Below the pieces are notes generated by a model, which saw nothing but the letters and a program-made list of their open reading frames with translations, was not told the DNA's origin and did not search any database. Shown here one piece after another: positions 22,022 through 32,657 of a stretch of DNA of 64,000 bases. Numbering within the stretch: position 1 is the stretch's first letter; every line of letters begins with the position of its first letter. Source of the stretch: Anodontia alba. Its lineage: Eukaryota > Mollusca > Bivalvia > Lucinida > Lucinidae. Made by a program: the position numbers and the translations under genes. The stretch spans positions 85,390,308 to 85,454,307 of the forward strand of contig OZ024828.1 of assembly GCA_964016985.1 (NCBI GenBank), written 5' to 3'.

Positions 22022-22222
22022 TTATGCAATATTTAGGATAAATACAGTACCATTAGCTGATTATTTAGCACAAGGAGAGCCAGATCAGATGCCGTAAAAT
22101 GTGGCATTTGATCAGGGCCTACACTATTTGCCAATCATCCAGCAATTTTTAGATACAGCTACAGGTAGTATAGATTTGTTCAAATTTTAACACAAGTATG
22201 GTAAGAAGTTAAGGTGTCCCAA
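22022..22222. mobile_element. M3 hairpin element
   Basis: Left AGGATAAATACAGTACC, hairpin around GATGCCGTAAAATGTGGCAT, right CCAGCAATTTTTAGA..GGTAAGAAGTTAAGGTGTCC. Confidence 0.7.
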
Positions 22223-22605
22223 TGGTGAAGGTAATAATAATAGTAATGTCAGTTTTTTCCCACTACTCAACTAATATCCATGAGTAGATCAGCTGGCTAG
22301 CAGCTGATTTGAGAAAACAGCTGATCCAGGCTGAAACAGCTGACGGCAGCAATTTCTTCACTTCTGCTGGCCTTTTGAACTGAGTGCAATGGGGCATGGC
22401 TCCAGATAAGTATGGTATTCACACAAAAATTTTTCTCTCAAAAACGAAAAAATATAGGGTGTGGGTATTCATTGGAAACTCCTTAGCATGTTAATTCCAA
22501 TGAGCACTCAGAAAATGGTTTTTGAAGACACATCAAGTAATATAAACACTTTCTTTTGGAAAAAAAACCCAAAACATCTTACCTACAGCAGGCTAGTGTT
22601 ATTTG
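22223..22605. other. Unassigned stretch with an M4-like part
   Basis: CAGCTGATTTG/AACAGCTGATCC words near 22285-22345 form imperfect small repeats. 22395-22570 has GTGTGGGTATTCATTGGAA and CCAATGAGCACTC, a decayed M4. Confidence 0.45.
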
Positions 22606-22819
22606 TTAACCCTTGTCCTGCTGAACCCGGATATACCCTGCATTTACAAACAGTGTAGATCCAGATCAGTTGGCTTCTGAAGAAGCCAACTGATCTGGAT
22701 CTGCACTGTTTGACACTAAGTATGTGAATTTATAGCAACAATCCGGATCAAGTAATTTGATTGGCTGTAAATTAGAAGTGGGTATGGCATCTTAATTTAT
22801 TCAGCAGGACAAGGGTTAA
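22606..22819. mobile_element. M1 hairpin element, complete
   Basis: TTAACCCTTGTCCTGCTGAA to CAGCAGGACAAGGGTTAA, with a full 46-bp central stem at about 22656-22702. Confidence 0.92.
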
Positions 22820-22947
22820 CTATTTTGCCAATTAAATTTTCACAGGTATGAAAGTACAATCGGTTTGACCAGTTTCAACCTCAGATCATAATATACATAA
22901 CATAATCACTCTAAGTATTCAGACAGACAGGTATGAGTAGTTGTTTT

Positions 22948-23195
22948 ATCAAGTTTTACGGCCCAGTCAACCCATTAGGGTCATGTCCAGCCAGTCTGTT
23001 TACCAAATAACTTTTCTTGGACAGGCTTAGTCCTGTAAGTAGAAACTGACAACTGCCCTTCTTGAATCAGCTGAACGGAGAGAATAACTGTATATATGTA
23101 GAAAACATTTCATGATCCATCTCCAGGAAAGAATGTTGCCAGCACCAGAAGGGATCAAACCCGTGATCTCCTGATCGCCAGTCGGACGCGCATGA
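22948..23195 (-). mobile_element. SINE-1 copy
   Basis: Tail complement AAGTTTTACGGCCCAGTCAA at the left; head at the right with complement of CGTGATCTCCTGATCGCCAG. The short ATGAGTA words at both edges may be a decayed duplication. Confidence 0.8.
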
Positions 23196-23249
23196 GTAAA
23201 CAATGTAGATTCCGATGATGGGTCTATACTGCCATTCCATCATTTAGCA

Positions 23250-23338
23250 AGCTATGGGCAAACTCAGCAGATGGAAAATTAAGAAAAAATATTTCAAACT
23301 GACGTCTGCTGAAATTTTTACCCAGCAAACTAAGCATT
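23250..23338. mobile_element. M6 fragment
   Basis: GGCAAACTCAGCAGATGG, CTGACGTCTGCTGAAATTTT and AACTAAGCATT: both M6 ends with the central hairpin deleted. Confidence 0.65.
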
Positions 23339-23339
23339 C

Positions 23340-23552
23340 AGGACCCAGTTGTTCAAAGCATTGTTAGTTTAACAAGCTTGTTAGTGGTTAACTTTTCTAG
23401 CAAGATCAATATCTAATTCACTGGTATTTTTGCTGATGCAAAAGCTACTCACACTTTTTCAGCAAAAATATTAGCATATATGCCATATTTAATGATCAAA
23501 TTTTTAACAATGAGTTAATTAAGGACATCATTAGTTTTGAACAAGTGGGCCC
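23340..23552. mobile_element. M5 palindromic element
   Basis: GGACCCAGTTGTTCAAAGC at the left, GAACAAGTGGGCCC at the right, palindrome centred on GCAAAAGCTACTCACA near 23448. Confidence 0.82.
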
Positions 23553-23587
23553 AGGTATCCTAATATTTGGGGTAGATACAATAACCA

Positions 23588-23732
23588 TAGCCCCAGATAA
23601 GAGAGGATATCCACATATAATTTTTCTTATTTCTGCACAAAAACATTGTGGGTACTCATTAGAAGTGCCTTGGTGAGGTGCTTCTAATGAGTACCCACAA
23701 CATATGTTTCAGTGCAAAAATAAAGAAAAATA
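23588..23732. mobile_element. M4 hairpin element
   Basis: GCCCCAGATAAGAG at the left; arms GTGGGTACTCATTAGAAG and CTTCTAATGAGTACCCACA around TGCCTTGGTGAGGTG. The right end is cut by the HL mosaic. Confidence 0.82.
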
Positions 23733-24350
23733 TGGTGACCTAGTTTTTGACCCCAAGTGACCCAGTTTCAAACCTGACCTAGAACTCATCAAGACAAAAC
23801 ATTTTAAGCAAGATTCATGATGACTGCTTCAAAAATGTGACTGCTAGGGTGTTAACAAGGTTTTAGCTGATTTGGCCAGGTGACCTAGTTTTTGACCCCA
23901 AGTGATGATTGCTTTGAAAATGTGACCGCTAGAGTGATAACAAGGTTTTCCGCTGATTTGGCCATGTGATCTAGTTTTTGACCCCAGGTGACCCAGTTAC
24001 GAACTTGACTAGAAATCATCAAGACAAACATTTTGAGCAAGATTCATGATGATTGCTTAAACAAGTCACCCCAATGCTTTCCAAGCAAGTTTGGAGTCAA
24101 TTGGCCTTTCGGTTCAGGAGAAGCGAAAAATAGATTTTCAAGATGGCTGCCATGGCGGCCATCTTGGATTTCCTATCGGCAGGATTTTAGCTTTTTTGAT
24201 TTACAAGTCAACTCGAATGTCAATTTAAATTTGAATGTAAACTTACACATTTGTTAGACTCTGGTTACAAACATGACATACTTACATGTACATGTAACAT
24301 CACGACAAAACACTATATGCCCCACTGCAGGCTTTGGCAAGCTGGGGCAT
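23733..24350 (+). mobile_element. HL mosaic built from three families
   Basis: 23733-24060 is about two units of the HL-a 145-bp array. 24060-24210 is HL-k sequence (GTCAATTGGCCTTTCGGTTC; ATGGCGGCCATCTTGGATTT). 24210-24350 is the HL-i right end (TTTGTTAGACTCTGGTTAC..GACAAAACACTATATGCC) with its hairpin at 24317-24350 and AAAAA. No left end is seen. Confidence 0.7.
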
Positions 24351-24890
24351 AAAAATTGAGCTGTTGTCCACTAATACTGTCATTCAACATGCCAGGAGTT
24401 ATCACTAAGCTTCTAAATGCACTTACTGGTTGATACTTAGCATATGCATAGATCTTAGCATGGCCTCTTGAGTGCAGTCATCTATATTTGAACTTGACCT
24501 ACATTCACGGTCCATTAGGCATGCTACATAAAGAGCGCAGGGTTGCATCTACGGATGGACAGCTGCTCTGTACATGTATAGTGGCTCTTTGCACTCATGC
24601 ATGGTGCATATAGGCAAGGCTGTACAAATATGTGCAAGCATACATCACACCAGCCCCGATATAACTGAAAACACTGCAGCAGCTGAAAGGGTCACAAGGC
24701 CTCAAAATCACCACCCTTTTTCCAAATGAATAAATCTTTAGTAGCCAGCCAGCCAACATATGAATTCCTTTCAACTTGGAAGACAAAAAGTCAGGTAACT
24801 GCATCAAAACCAATGTTAAACAATTATCAGGGGCCATAACTCAAGCTGATCCCTATATGCTGCTTCCAAAATGAACAGGTTTTAAATCTA
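24351..24890. other. Unassigned stretch, part shared with 10064-10310
   Basis: 24400-24545 is homologous, inverted, to the block inside the HL-a array at 10064-10310. The rest is unassigned; the minus-strand frame at 24595-24837 (80 codons) has no recognisable domain. Confidence 0.45.
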
Positions 24891-24891
24891 T

Positions 24892-25064
24892 AATAACCCT
24901 GGTCCTGCTGAGCCCGGATATGCCAGTGTAGATCCAGATCAGTTGGCGACTGATCTGGATCTGCACTGTTAGTCATTTAGTATGTTGATTTGTATCAACA
25001 ACCTAGATCAAGCAAATTAGAAGTGGGAGTGGCATCTTTACTTATTCAGCATGACAAGGGTTAA
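24892..25064. mobile_element. M1 element, shortened core
   Basis: AACCCTGGTCCTGCTGAG to CAGCATGACAAGGGTTAA. The stem is reduced to GATCCAGATCAGTTGGC and its complement with almost no loop. Confidence 0.8.
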
Positions 25065-25176
25065 ACCAGCTTATGAATTCTATTTGAATCAGCAGAATAA
25101 ATACAATCAAGCTAATATCATGACAACCAACTCTTACCATTTATTAGGGGTTATTATTACTGTCAGACTGACCAAT

Positions 25177-25391
25177 TAACCCATTTTAGACTGAATAAAC
25201 TCTCCCACACTAAATACTGGAAGAGAATTTTAGATATGTCAGGCTAATGTGATTTTGATATTCTTTGACAAAATTGGCTCAACTATTTGGAGTGGAGTCC
25301 CTGATCAGATGTTGCATTCTGTGGCATCTGATCTGGGTCTGCAATGTTTGCCAATTACCCTTTTGAGAATCTCTAGACTAATGTGGATTAA
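25177..25391. mobile_element. M2 hairpin element
   Basis: TTAACCCATTTTAGACTGAA at the left, ACTAATGTGGATTAA at the right. The left core arm is decayed, the right arm (GGGTCTGCAATGTTTGCC) intact. Confidence 0.8.
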
Positions 25392-25900
25392 TGCCGCAGT
25401 TTTCATTAGCAGCACAGATTAAATGGATAATTATCCCCTCTTATCTTTAGCTATGCTTGAGTGTATTTACTGACCATTTTGACAACATAATTATGAATTT
25501 CAACCAAATAAAATGAGACAGTAATACCAACATTTCACATTTATCAGAGGCCATAACTCATGTCAGAATCAACACTTAAATTCATTTTCAAACAAGACAT
25601 GAATTTAGTGGTGTTAATCCTTTGAACCAGATGAAATGAAAGACAATCAGAAGAAAGGCAGTCAAGTTATTGCATGGAAACTAACTGAGTCAGCACATGA
25701 CAAAACCTACAATAAGACCTGTGTGATCAGCCTGTACATTCACCCAGTAAAGTACAGGTTCTCGTTAATCCCTCTTTAGATAGCCCGGAGGCTGTGGAAG
25801 GCAAATGAAATCAGCAAATACTCTGATCAGACTGCAGACACAGGCTGATCTGAGACTATGCTAGTCACACAAGTCTTATTGTGTTCTGTCATGCTTCGGC
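25392..25900. other. Unassigned stretch
   Basis: No gene. 25815-25870 has ACTCTGATCAGACTGCAG and CAGGCTGATCTGAGACTATG, a faint echo of the shared hairpin core. Confidence 0.4.
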
Positions 25901-26140
25901 TTAACCCTTGTCCTGATGAACCTGGATATACCCTGCCTTTTGCAAACAGTGTAACTCCAGATCAGTTGGCTTCTGAAGCCAACTGATCTGGATCTGCACT
26001 GTTTTTCAGAAGCCAACTGATCTGGATCTGCACTGTTTGCCATTAAGTATGTGAATTTATAGCAACAATCCTGATCAAGTAATCTGATTGGTTGAAAATT
26101 AGAGGTGGGTGTGGCATCTTAATTTATTCAGCAGGACAAG
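25901..26140. mobile_element. M1 element with doubled stem segment
   Basis: TTAACCCTTGTCCTGATGAA at the left. The segment CAGAAGCCAACTGATCTGG..CTGCACTGTTT at the right arm is present twice in a row (about 25970-26040). The right end stops at CAGCAGGACAAG, where a second partial M1 begins. Confidence 0.8.
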
Positions 26141-26172
26141 CAACAATCCTGATCAAGTAATCTGATTGGTTG

Positions 26173-28206
26173 ACAAGAATTCCGCGGAAGGCGTCATCGC
26201 ACCTGCTGGGGCAAAAGTCACAGGAGCCACAATCAGAACGTGGTTATTAAATAAGTTTATTTCATTCTTAGCAGTGCTTACTTGGAAAACTGGGTTGAAA
26301 AAAATGTAGACAAAGTGCCTAGTGGGGCACATATATTCCAGGCCAGTCGTATTCCCTCTAATGGCTATATCTTCAGCACTGACTTTTCGTATCATACAGC
26401 CCAATGATAATGGAACGTTGACGTAAAATGTGTAAAAATCACTGGAGCATGAAATATAGGTCAAGGTCACAGGTCAAGGTACCTGCTAATTCAGTACATC
26501 AAGGAGAAGCACAATGCAGGGTATGGTGGTTGTAGGCCTTATAGTTGAGGAGTTATCAAACATTAATGTAAAATGTGTCAAATATAGGTCAAGGTCACCG
26601 GGTCAAGGTACCTGCCAAGCCAGTGCAATGAGATGAAGCACTATGCAAGGTTTAGTGGTTGTAGGTCTTATATTTGAGGAGATACCGAACATCAACATAA
26701 AATGTGTCAGTCACTGGAGTGCACAATATAGGTCAAGGTCACCAGGTCAAGGTACCTGCCGAGTCAGTACATCGAGAGGAAGTGCTACATAAGGTTTGGT
26801 GGTTGAAGGCCTTACAGTTGAGGACATATGGAAGGCTGACGTAAAAGGTGTAAAAGTTAATGGAGCGCGAAATATAGGTCAAGGTCACCCAGTGAAGGTA
26901 CCTGCGGAGTCCGTAAATTGAGGAGAAGCACTATGCAAGGTTTGATGGTTGTAGGCCTTACAGTTGAGGAGATATTGAACGTTGACGTAAAATGTGTAAA
27001 AGGCACTGGAGCGCAAAATATAGGTCAAGGTCACCGGGTCAAGATACCTGCCGAGTCAGTACATCTAAGAGAAGCACTATGCAAGGTTTGGTGGCTAGAG
27101 GTCTTACACTTGAGGAGATCTCGAACATTGACGTAAATTATGTCAAAGTCACTGCAGCCAAAATATAGGTCAAGGTCACCAGGTCAAGGTATCTGCCAAG
27201 TCAGTACATTGAGAAGAAGCACTTTGCAAGGTTTGATGGTTGTAGGCCTTATAGTCGAGGAGATATCGAATGTCGACGCAAAATATATCAAAGTCACTGG
27301 AGCGCAAAATATAGGTCAAGGTCACCAGGTCAAGGTATATGCCAAGTCAGTACATCTAGGAGAAGCACTATGCAAGGTTTGGTAGTTGTACGCCTTATAG
27401 TTGAGAAGATCTGGAACGTCAACGTAAATTGTGTCAAAGTCAATGGAGCGCAAAATATAGGTCAAGGTCACTGGGTCAACATACCTGCCAAGTCAGGAGG
27501 TCAGGGAGATGTGTCATGCAAGGTATGATGGTTGTTGTAGAATTGTAGTTGATTAGAATACTAACTTCGACGTAAATGTCGAACTTCGACATAACAGAAC
27601 TGTTAACAGACAGACGGACGGATGAACGGACAGACGAATGGAAAAGCGGGCACCTATGTCGCAAAGTCGGGAGGTCAGGGAGATGTTTCATAAAAGGTTT
27701 GATGGTTGTTTAGTTTTGTAGTTGATTAGAATACAAACTTTGACATAAATGTCGAACTTCGACATAACAGAACAGTTAACAGACGGACAGACGGACGAAC
27801 GAACAGACAGACGAATGGAAAAGTGGGCACCTATGTCGCGAAGTCAGGAGGTCAGGGAGATGTTTCATGCAAGGTTTGATGGTTGTTTAGTCTTGTAGTT
27901 GATTAAAATACTAACTTTGACATAAATGTCGAACTTCGACATAAATGTTGACAGACGGACGGACGAATGGACAGACATACGGAAAAGCGGACGCCTATGT
28001 CGCAAAGTCAGGAAGTCAGGGAGATGTTTCATGCAAGGTTTGATGGTTGTTTAGTCTTGTAGTTGATTAGAATACTAACTTTGACATAAATGTCGAACGT
28101 CGACATAAATGTTGACAGACGGACGGACGGACGGACGGACGGACGGACGGACGGACGGACGGAAAATCGGACGCCTATATCGCACCCTGCTACTAGCAGG
28201 TGCGAT
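26173..28206 (+). mobile_element. HL-e element with two arrays
   Basis: Starts ACAAGAATTCCGCGGAA; left motif TCGCACCTGCT (26197-26207); hairpin 28179-28206 (ATCGCACCCTGCT against AGCAGGTGCGAT). Array 1 (about 26440-27480): TCAAGGTCAC recurs at 26461, 26589, 26733, 26879, 27025, 27170, 27316 and 27462, mostly 144-146 bp apart. Array 2 (about 27490-28190): four units of roughly 165-177 bp, each ending in GACGGAC-rich sequence. Both ends are fixed by the split M1 copy. No coding frame of note. Confidence 0.85.
28121..28162. repeat. GGAC tetranucleotide run
   Basis: Ten and a half perfect GGAC repeats within the terminal linker of HL-e. Confidence 0.97.
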
Positions 28207-28259
28207 AAAAATTAGAGGTGGGTGTGGCATCTTAATTTATTCAGCAGGACAAGGGTTAA

Positions 28260-28520
28260 TTATTTTTTATCAATGGCCATAACTCATGTCAGATTTGATG
28301 CAGACATACAGTTTCAACTAATCTGATGATTAGCTGCCATTTGCTATATCATAGAATACAACTTGAAGCAAACAAGTTTCAAGTTATTTATTTTGCAAAA
28401 TGGATGTATTAAAAATTCAGTGCAGTTCACCAGAATGTGTTACACCAGAAATGGTTCATTAGAGCTTATACACTAAAATGTTAGTCATTGCTTTTATAGG
28501 TGACCTAATATTCATACTCT
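28260..28520. other. Unassigned stretch
   Basis: No gene or repeat recognised. Confidence 0.4.
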
Positions 28521-28522
28521 TG

Positions 28523-28675
28523 ATAAGATGCGTTTTTTTTTCAATCCAAAAGTATTGATATTTTTCTTATTTCCCAACAAAAGCGAGGCGCTTCTGATGT
28601 GTACCCACAACATATGTTTTCATGGAGAAATAAGAAAAATATTTACCTGATACCCACTGTTATCTAGACCTTTTA
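28523..28675. mobile_element. M4 hairpin element
   Basis: TTTTTCAATCCAAAAGTATT at the left; arms shortened; GTACCCACAACATATG and GGAGAAATAAGAAAAATAT at the right. Confidence 0.75.
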
Positions 28676-28736
28676 ATATCTATTTCTAAATAAGCCGAAT
28701 TAAATGCCTCAAATAAGAATCAATCTGTATGAAACT

Positions 28737-29058
28737 TCTGTCTGTGAATTGACTTACTGAGTTGGGGTTTAACGACACGTCAACCCTTGTGAGTCACTTT
28801 GTGTTGTCTCCCAGAGAAAGGGAGAAGAGCGATAGAAGAAATAGTAGAGGAGACGCAAGAGAGCGACAGGGGAGAAAGGAAATTGAATGAAAGTGGAGAA
28901 ACAGAAGAAATAAAAACATTCCACCTCTGCATGTACCTTTACCTGCTGCAAGGACAGCAGGCTTTGTCCAACTGTAAGCCAATATCAGTTGGACCCCCAG
29001 GTGACGTAAGATACACAACATCTTTGCCTCACCCAACCACTCCTATCTGTCTGTGAAT
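28737..29058 (-). mobile_element. SINE-2 copy with 13-bp target-site duplication
   Basis: Body about 28750-29045, flanked by TCTGTCTGTGAAT (28737-28749 and 29046-29058). Contains CTGCTGCAAGGACAGCAGG and TGTCCAACTGTAAGCCAAT, the family signatures. Confidence 0.9.
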
Positions 29059-29060
29059 CA

Positions 29061-29190
29061 TGAGAGAATATCAAACTTATGTGGGATTAATCAGATTATT
29101 ATTTATTTCTCCACAAAAATATGTGGGATTAATCAGATTATTATTTATTTCTCCACAAAAATATATGTTGTGGGCACTCACTGGATTGCC
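29061..29190. repeat. 42-bp duplication in an M4 arm
   Basis: GTGGGATTAATCAGATTATT recurs at 29081 and 29123, each followed by TATTTCTCCACAAAAATAT. The right part is an M4 left arm. Confidence 0.75.
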
Positions 29191-29504
29191 TTGATTAATT
29201 ATGATCTGTGGAGAAAGGTACCTTTTTTTTAAAATCACAGATCAACTAAAGAACTATAAGTGGGTGAAATTTAAATGCTGGTTTCCCAGCATATCAGACA
29301 GACACAACATACCAGTGCTTCTTGCCATCACGTTTGCAAGAAATTATGCTTTTTCTGTGTGCAAATGAAATTGATACTGCACCTGATGTTCTTCTATCAA
29401 TTATCTATTTTTCATTACCGTCTATCTTTTTATGTTGTCTCACTTTCAATAATTGTTCTAAATGACATAGGACTTGTTAAGGAAGAGTATTTGATGATAA
29501 TTCT
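29191..29504. other. Unassigned stretch
   Basis: An open frame of 78 codons (29275-29511, plus) is hydrophobic but has no domain I recognise and no codon signature. Treated as chance. Confidence 0.4.
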
Positions 29505-29645
29505 GAGATAATAATCTCCAATTGTCCATAAAAACATATGTTGTGGGTACTCAATGCGCTTCTAATGAGTACCCACACAGTATATTTTTATGGAGAAATA
29601 ACAAAAATTATCCCAGAATTATTCCTTAGCAAGTCCTCTGAAATG
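29505..29645. mobile_element. M4 hairpin element
   Basis: CATAAAAACATATGTTGTGG, CGCTTCTAATGAGTACCCAC and ATGGAGAAATAACAAAAATT. The left arm lacks part of TCATTAGAAG. Confidence 0.75.
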
Positions 29646-30034
29646 ACCTACTGAACATTTTAATATTTTATTTTATGGAACAAGGCAAAAACATACACCT
29701 GATGTAAACAAAGGGAGTTAACCTCGCACTATTTGTGACTGGACAACTCTAGAATCCTGTTACACATTGTTATAACTGCAAATGCATAATAATGAATGAT
29801 TTCGCTTATCAGCATAATAAATGATCATTTTTTTCTATATAATCTATACATTTTTTGGGGGATACAAAACTTCTTAGGTTAACTTTTAAACTATCTCTGA
29901 AACTTAAAGTTAACATTTAAACTATTTCTGAAACTATCTTCTAATGTGGTTCCAGTGTATTTTTCTTATTTCTCCATGACATCATGAAAACTGAAAATGG
30001 ACCTGTGCAAATGAGGTCCACTTGGCATTAATGA
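29646..30034. other. Unassigned AT-rich stretch
   Basis: A short tandem word (TAACTTTTAAACTATCTCTG / TAACATTTAAACTATTTCTG, about 29880-29930) is the only structure seen. Confidence 0.4.
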
Positions 30035-30554
30035 TTAACCTTTACCACTATCTGGGCAAATTCAGCAGATGACTAATTGATGGTTTTTTTCTTACTTTTC
30101 CAAGAAAAGAGGATTTAACATTTCATGCAAATTGTCTCCACTGGATACAATTTGAATGAAATGTTAAATCCTGTTTCCTGGGGAAACTAAGAAAAACTAT
30201 TTTACAACATCGTCTGCTGAAAATTGAATTTTTTTTTATTGTGTTGGAGTTTAATGACATGTCAAGTCTTGTAGGTCATTTTGTGTCATCTCCCAGATAA
30301 AGGGAGAAAGGAGATAGAAGAGATAATATTCCTCTGAAAGGGTGGGATATGGAAGAAAGAGGAAAATGAAAGAAAGTAAAGGAACAGAAGAAAAATTAAC
30401 ATTACCCCTCTACCCTTACCAGCTGCAAGGACAGCAGGCCTTGTCCAACTGTAAGCCAATATCAGCCGGACGCGCTGGTGACAAAAGCTACAGGACACCT
30501 TCGCCTCACCCAACCACCCCTGATGAAAATTGAATCCACAGTGCTAAGTGTTAA
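30035..30554. mobile_element. M6 hairpin element interrupted by SINE-2
   Basis: TTAACCTTTACCACTATCTG at the left, hairpin 30115-30180 (CATTTCATGCAAATTGTC against AATTTGAATGAAATG), right end resuming after the SINE as CCACAGTGCTAAGTGTTAA. Gives M6 TTAA edges. Confidence 0.8.
30218..30535 (-). mobile_element. SINE-2 copy nested in M6
   Basis: Flanked by TGAAAATTGAAT (30218-30229 and 30524-30535). Minus-strand tail GTTAAACTCCAACACAATAA then A-run. Confidence 0.9.
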
Positions 30555-30639
30555 AGCACTTTTATTTTTTTTTATTTTGTTTTTTGTTTTTTGCTGTTAA
30601 AGTACACTCACAGAACAAGGTCCTGAAATATAGTGTTTC

Positions 30640-30830
30640 CCCATAATTCGACACATTTACCTTAAGTATTTGGACAGACAGACCCGGGAAAACTGTGTAT
30701 GCCCAGATCAGATGCCACATGAACAACCAGTGTAGACCCAGATCTGTAGTAGCAGTATGTGACATCTGAATAGGATCTACACTGTTTGCCACACACCAAC
30801 AGGAAGTAAAACTGAGAAATTCATATAGTA
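30640..30830. mobile_element. M3 hairpin element
   Basis: ACCTTAAGTATTTGGACAG at the left; the core hairpin has a second GTGTAGACCCAGATCTG arm inserted; GGATCTACACTGTTTGCC closes it. Confidence 0.65.
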
Positions 30831-30849
30831 GGGAGTCAATTAGTCCCAA

Positions 30850-31080
30850 TATTATCCCATTGTAGACTGAATGAACTCTCCCACACTATATATTAGAAGA
30901 TTCTAATTTCGATTTTAGGTTTGTCAGGCTATGTGATTTAGATGTTCAGAGAGAAAAATGGTTGAACTATTTGCAAACTGCAGAGACCCTGATCAGATGC
31001 TGCATGCTGCAGTGTCTGATATGGGTCTGCACTGTTTGCCAATTACCTTTTTTAGGGGGGTCGCCAGTCTACAAATGGGT
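30850..31080. mobile_element. M2 hairpin element
   Basis: ATCCCATTGTAGACTGAATG at the left; core 30973-31040 (GCAAACTGCAGAGACCCTG against GGGTCTGCACTGTTTGCC); right end GTCTACAAATGGGTG without TTAA. Confidence 0.82.
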
Positions 31081-31644
31081 GATATATGGTTAATCAAAGA
31101 CGTATAAAATTACAAGATTCGCAACTAAACGAAATCCCGCAATATCTCGTGCGTCCCTGTGTTAAGAGTCCTACGGTCGCGAGAGCCGCGCGAGACTTTC
31201 GTTACCAAGACAACACAGGTACGCTATCGCCGGTATCACTCGAAAGAGCGAACAACCACGACCGTAATTCTTGATTGTTTTCTCTCACAGCATTAATAAA
31301 CATTACCTTTTTTTTCTTGATTGTTTTCTCTCACAGCATAAATAAACATAATCTTTCTTTTTTTTTTTTTACAAGGCGTCATTCATATTATTTAATTGAT
31401 AAAAAGGAGAAATGAATTTGTAAACGTCGGCGATTTTCAAGAGGCGAAAGACATCGAAGATTCACAGCTGCCGGTAAAAATCTGTCAGGTGTTTTCATTT
31501 CGATTATTTTCTGTCCCGATCAGCATCAGAATCTCAATGATACTTGATTTTTTTTAATTTATTCATTCGGGGTTTTACGTTTCTTTCAAGATTATTTCAC
31601 TTATATCGAGGCGACCGTTAATCAGATGCGGGTCTGACAGTGTT

Positions 31645-32265
31645 TTTGGAGTTACAAAACTGGCAATGCCCTACAACTGTGTTCCATAACAAATAATGGG
31701 TAGGGTGAATGAAATAAACATTTTCACCTGTTCTATGATGATTTAAGACCTGAAATGCTGGCCAACACAGGATAAGATATAATTTTAACTAATAATAATA
31801 ATATCTGACATAAAAATCAGAAAACTGAAAAGTTTTATGTGTTACAAAATGGGCAATGCCCCGTCAACTATTCCATAACAAACAATGGGAGGGCGTTTGG
31901 AATAAACATATAAACTCATAAATATTACATATTTTAGGATGATACAGGGCTTGAAATGCGGGCCAACACAGGTTCAGGTATAACTGTAACTAACAGTAAT
32001 AATATCTGACAGAAAATTTAGAAAACTGAAATGTTTTTTGCGTTACAAAATGGGTAATGCCTTGGCAACAACCAGTGGTTCCGGTGCATATAACGGGTGA
32101 GGGTATATGAAATACAACACACGTTTAATGCATGGTTTGGCCGATTTAGCACTTTAAAATGCTGGCCAACACAGGATCAGATATAATTTTAACTAAAAAT
32201 TATAGTGTCAGACAGAAAACGCAGAAAACTGAAATGTTTTTCGTGCTACAAAAGGGCAATGATTT
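31645..32265. repeat. About three tandem units of 190-200 bp
   Basis: G(T/C)TACAAAA..GG(C/T)AATG recurs at about 31653, 31842, 32043 and 32244. Each unit has ATTCCATAACAAA-like, GCTGGCCAACACAGG and AGAAAACTGAAA(A/T)GTTTT words. Units differ at many sites, so the array is older than the 59- and 65-bp arrays. Confidence 0.85.
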
Positions 32266-32645
32266 GGAAAACTCGCATCAGTCTTTCATCACTCAATGTG
32301 TACAGCACTGTTCAACGACGGTCTTCTTTCTCAGTTGGTTCGGCAGATGTGCAAAAATAACTGGGTAGTTAGTAAACTTGAGACATTCAAGGACCTATTT
32401 CGTTCCCTTAAATTCGCTACATAAAGTAAGAAGTTATATAAAACTTACTTGAAATCTGCTAAAAATTCATGCTCCAGTCTACATGATGAAACCCGTTTTT
32501 GTTGGTAAAACGATGTTGTTTTGACTAATTCATGACATAAACGGACACAGTTGATTAAATAAAATCTATTGAAGGCAACAGTTTTTAACAGTAACGATCA
32601 TACGATAGTATTTCATCAACAAATATTTCTTGGCGAAGAAAAAAA

Positions 32646-32657
32646 CAAGATGGCGGC
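32646..32657 (+). promoter_or_regulatory. YY1-type CAAGATGGCGGC motif
   Basis: CAAGATGGCGGC is a full match to the YY1 site that in animals often sits at or just after the start of TATA-less transcripts, sometimes overlapping the initiator ATG. It lies in the CpG-richer island. Function here is inferred. Confidence 0.45.

Larger units (their letters stand above)
26141..28259. mobile_element. Partial M1 copy split by HL-e
   Basis: The left piece 26141-26172 (CAACAATCCTGATCAAG..GATTGGTTG) and right piece 28207-28259 (AAAATTAGAGG..GGACAAGGGTTAA) join to give GATTGGTTGAAAATTAGAGG, exactly the sequence of the neighbouring copy at 26090-26105. It looks like a partial tandem duplication of the 3' half of M1, into which HL-e inserted. 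Confidence 0.85.

Noticed and set aside
26918..27385. Two frames with repeated QNIGQGH peptides
   Set aside because: By-products of the 146-bp units of HL-e; the units shift frame and no start or domain is conserved.
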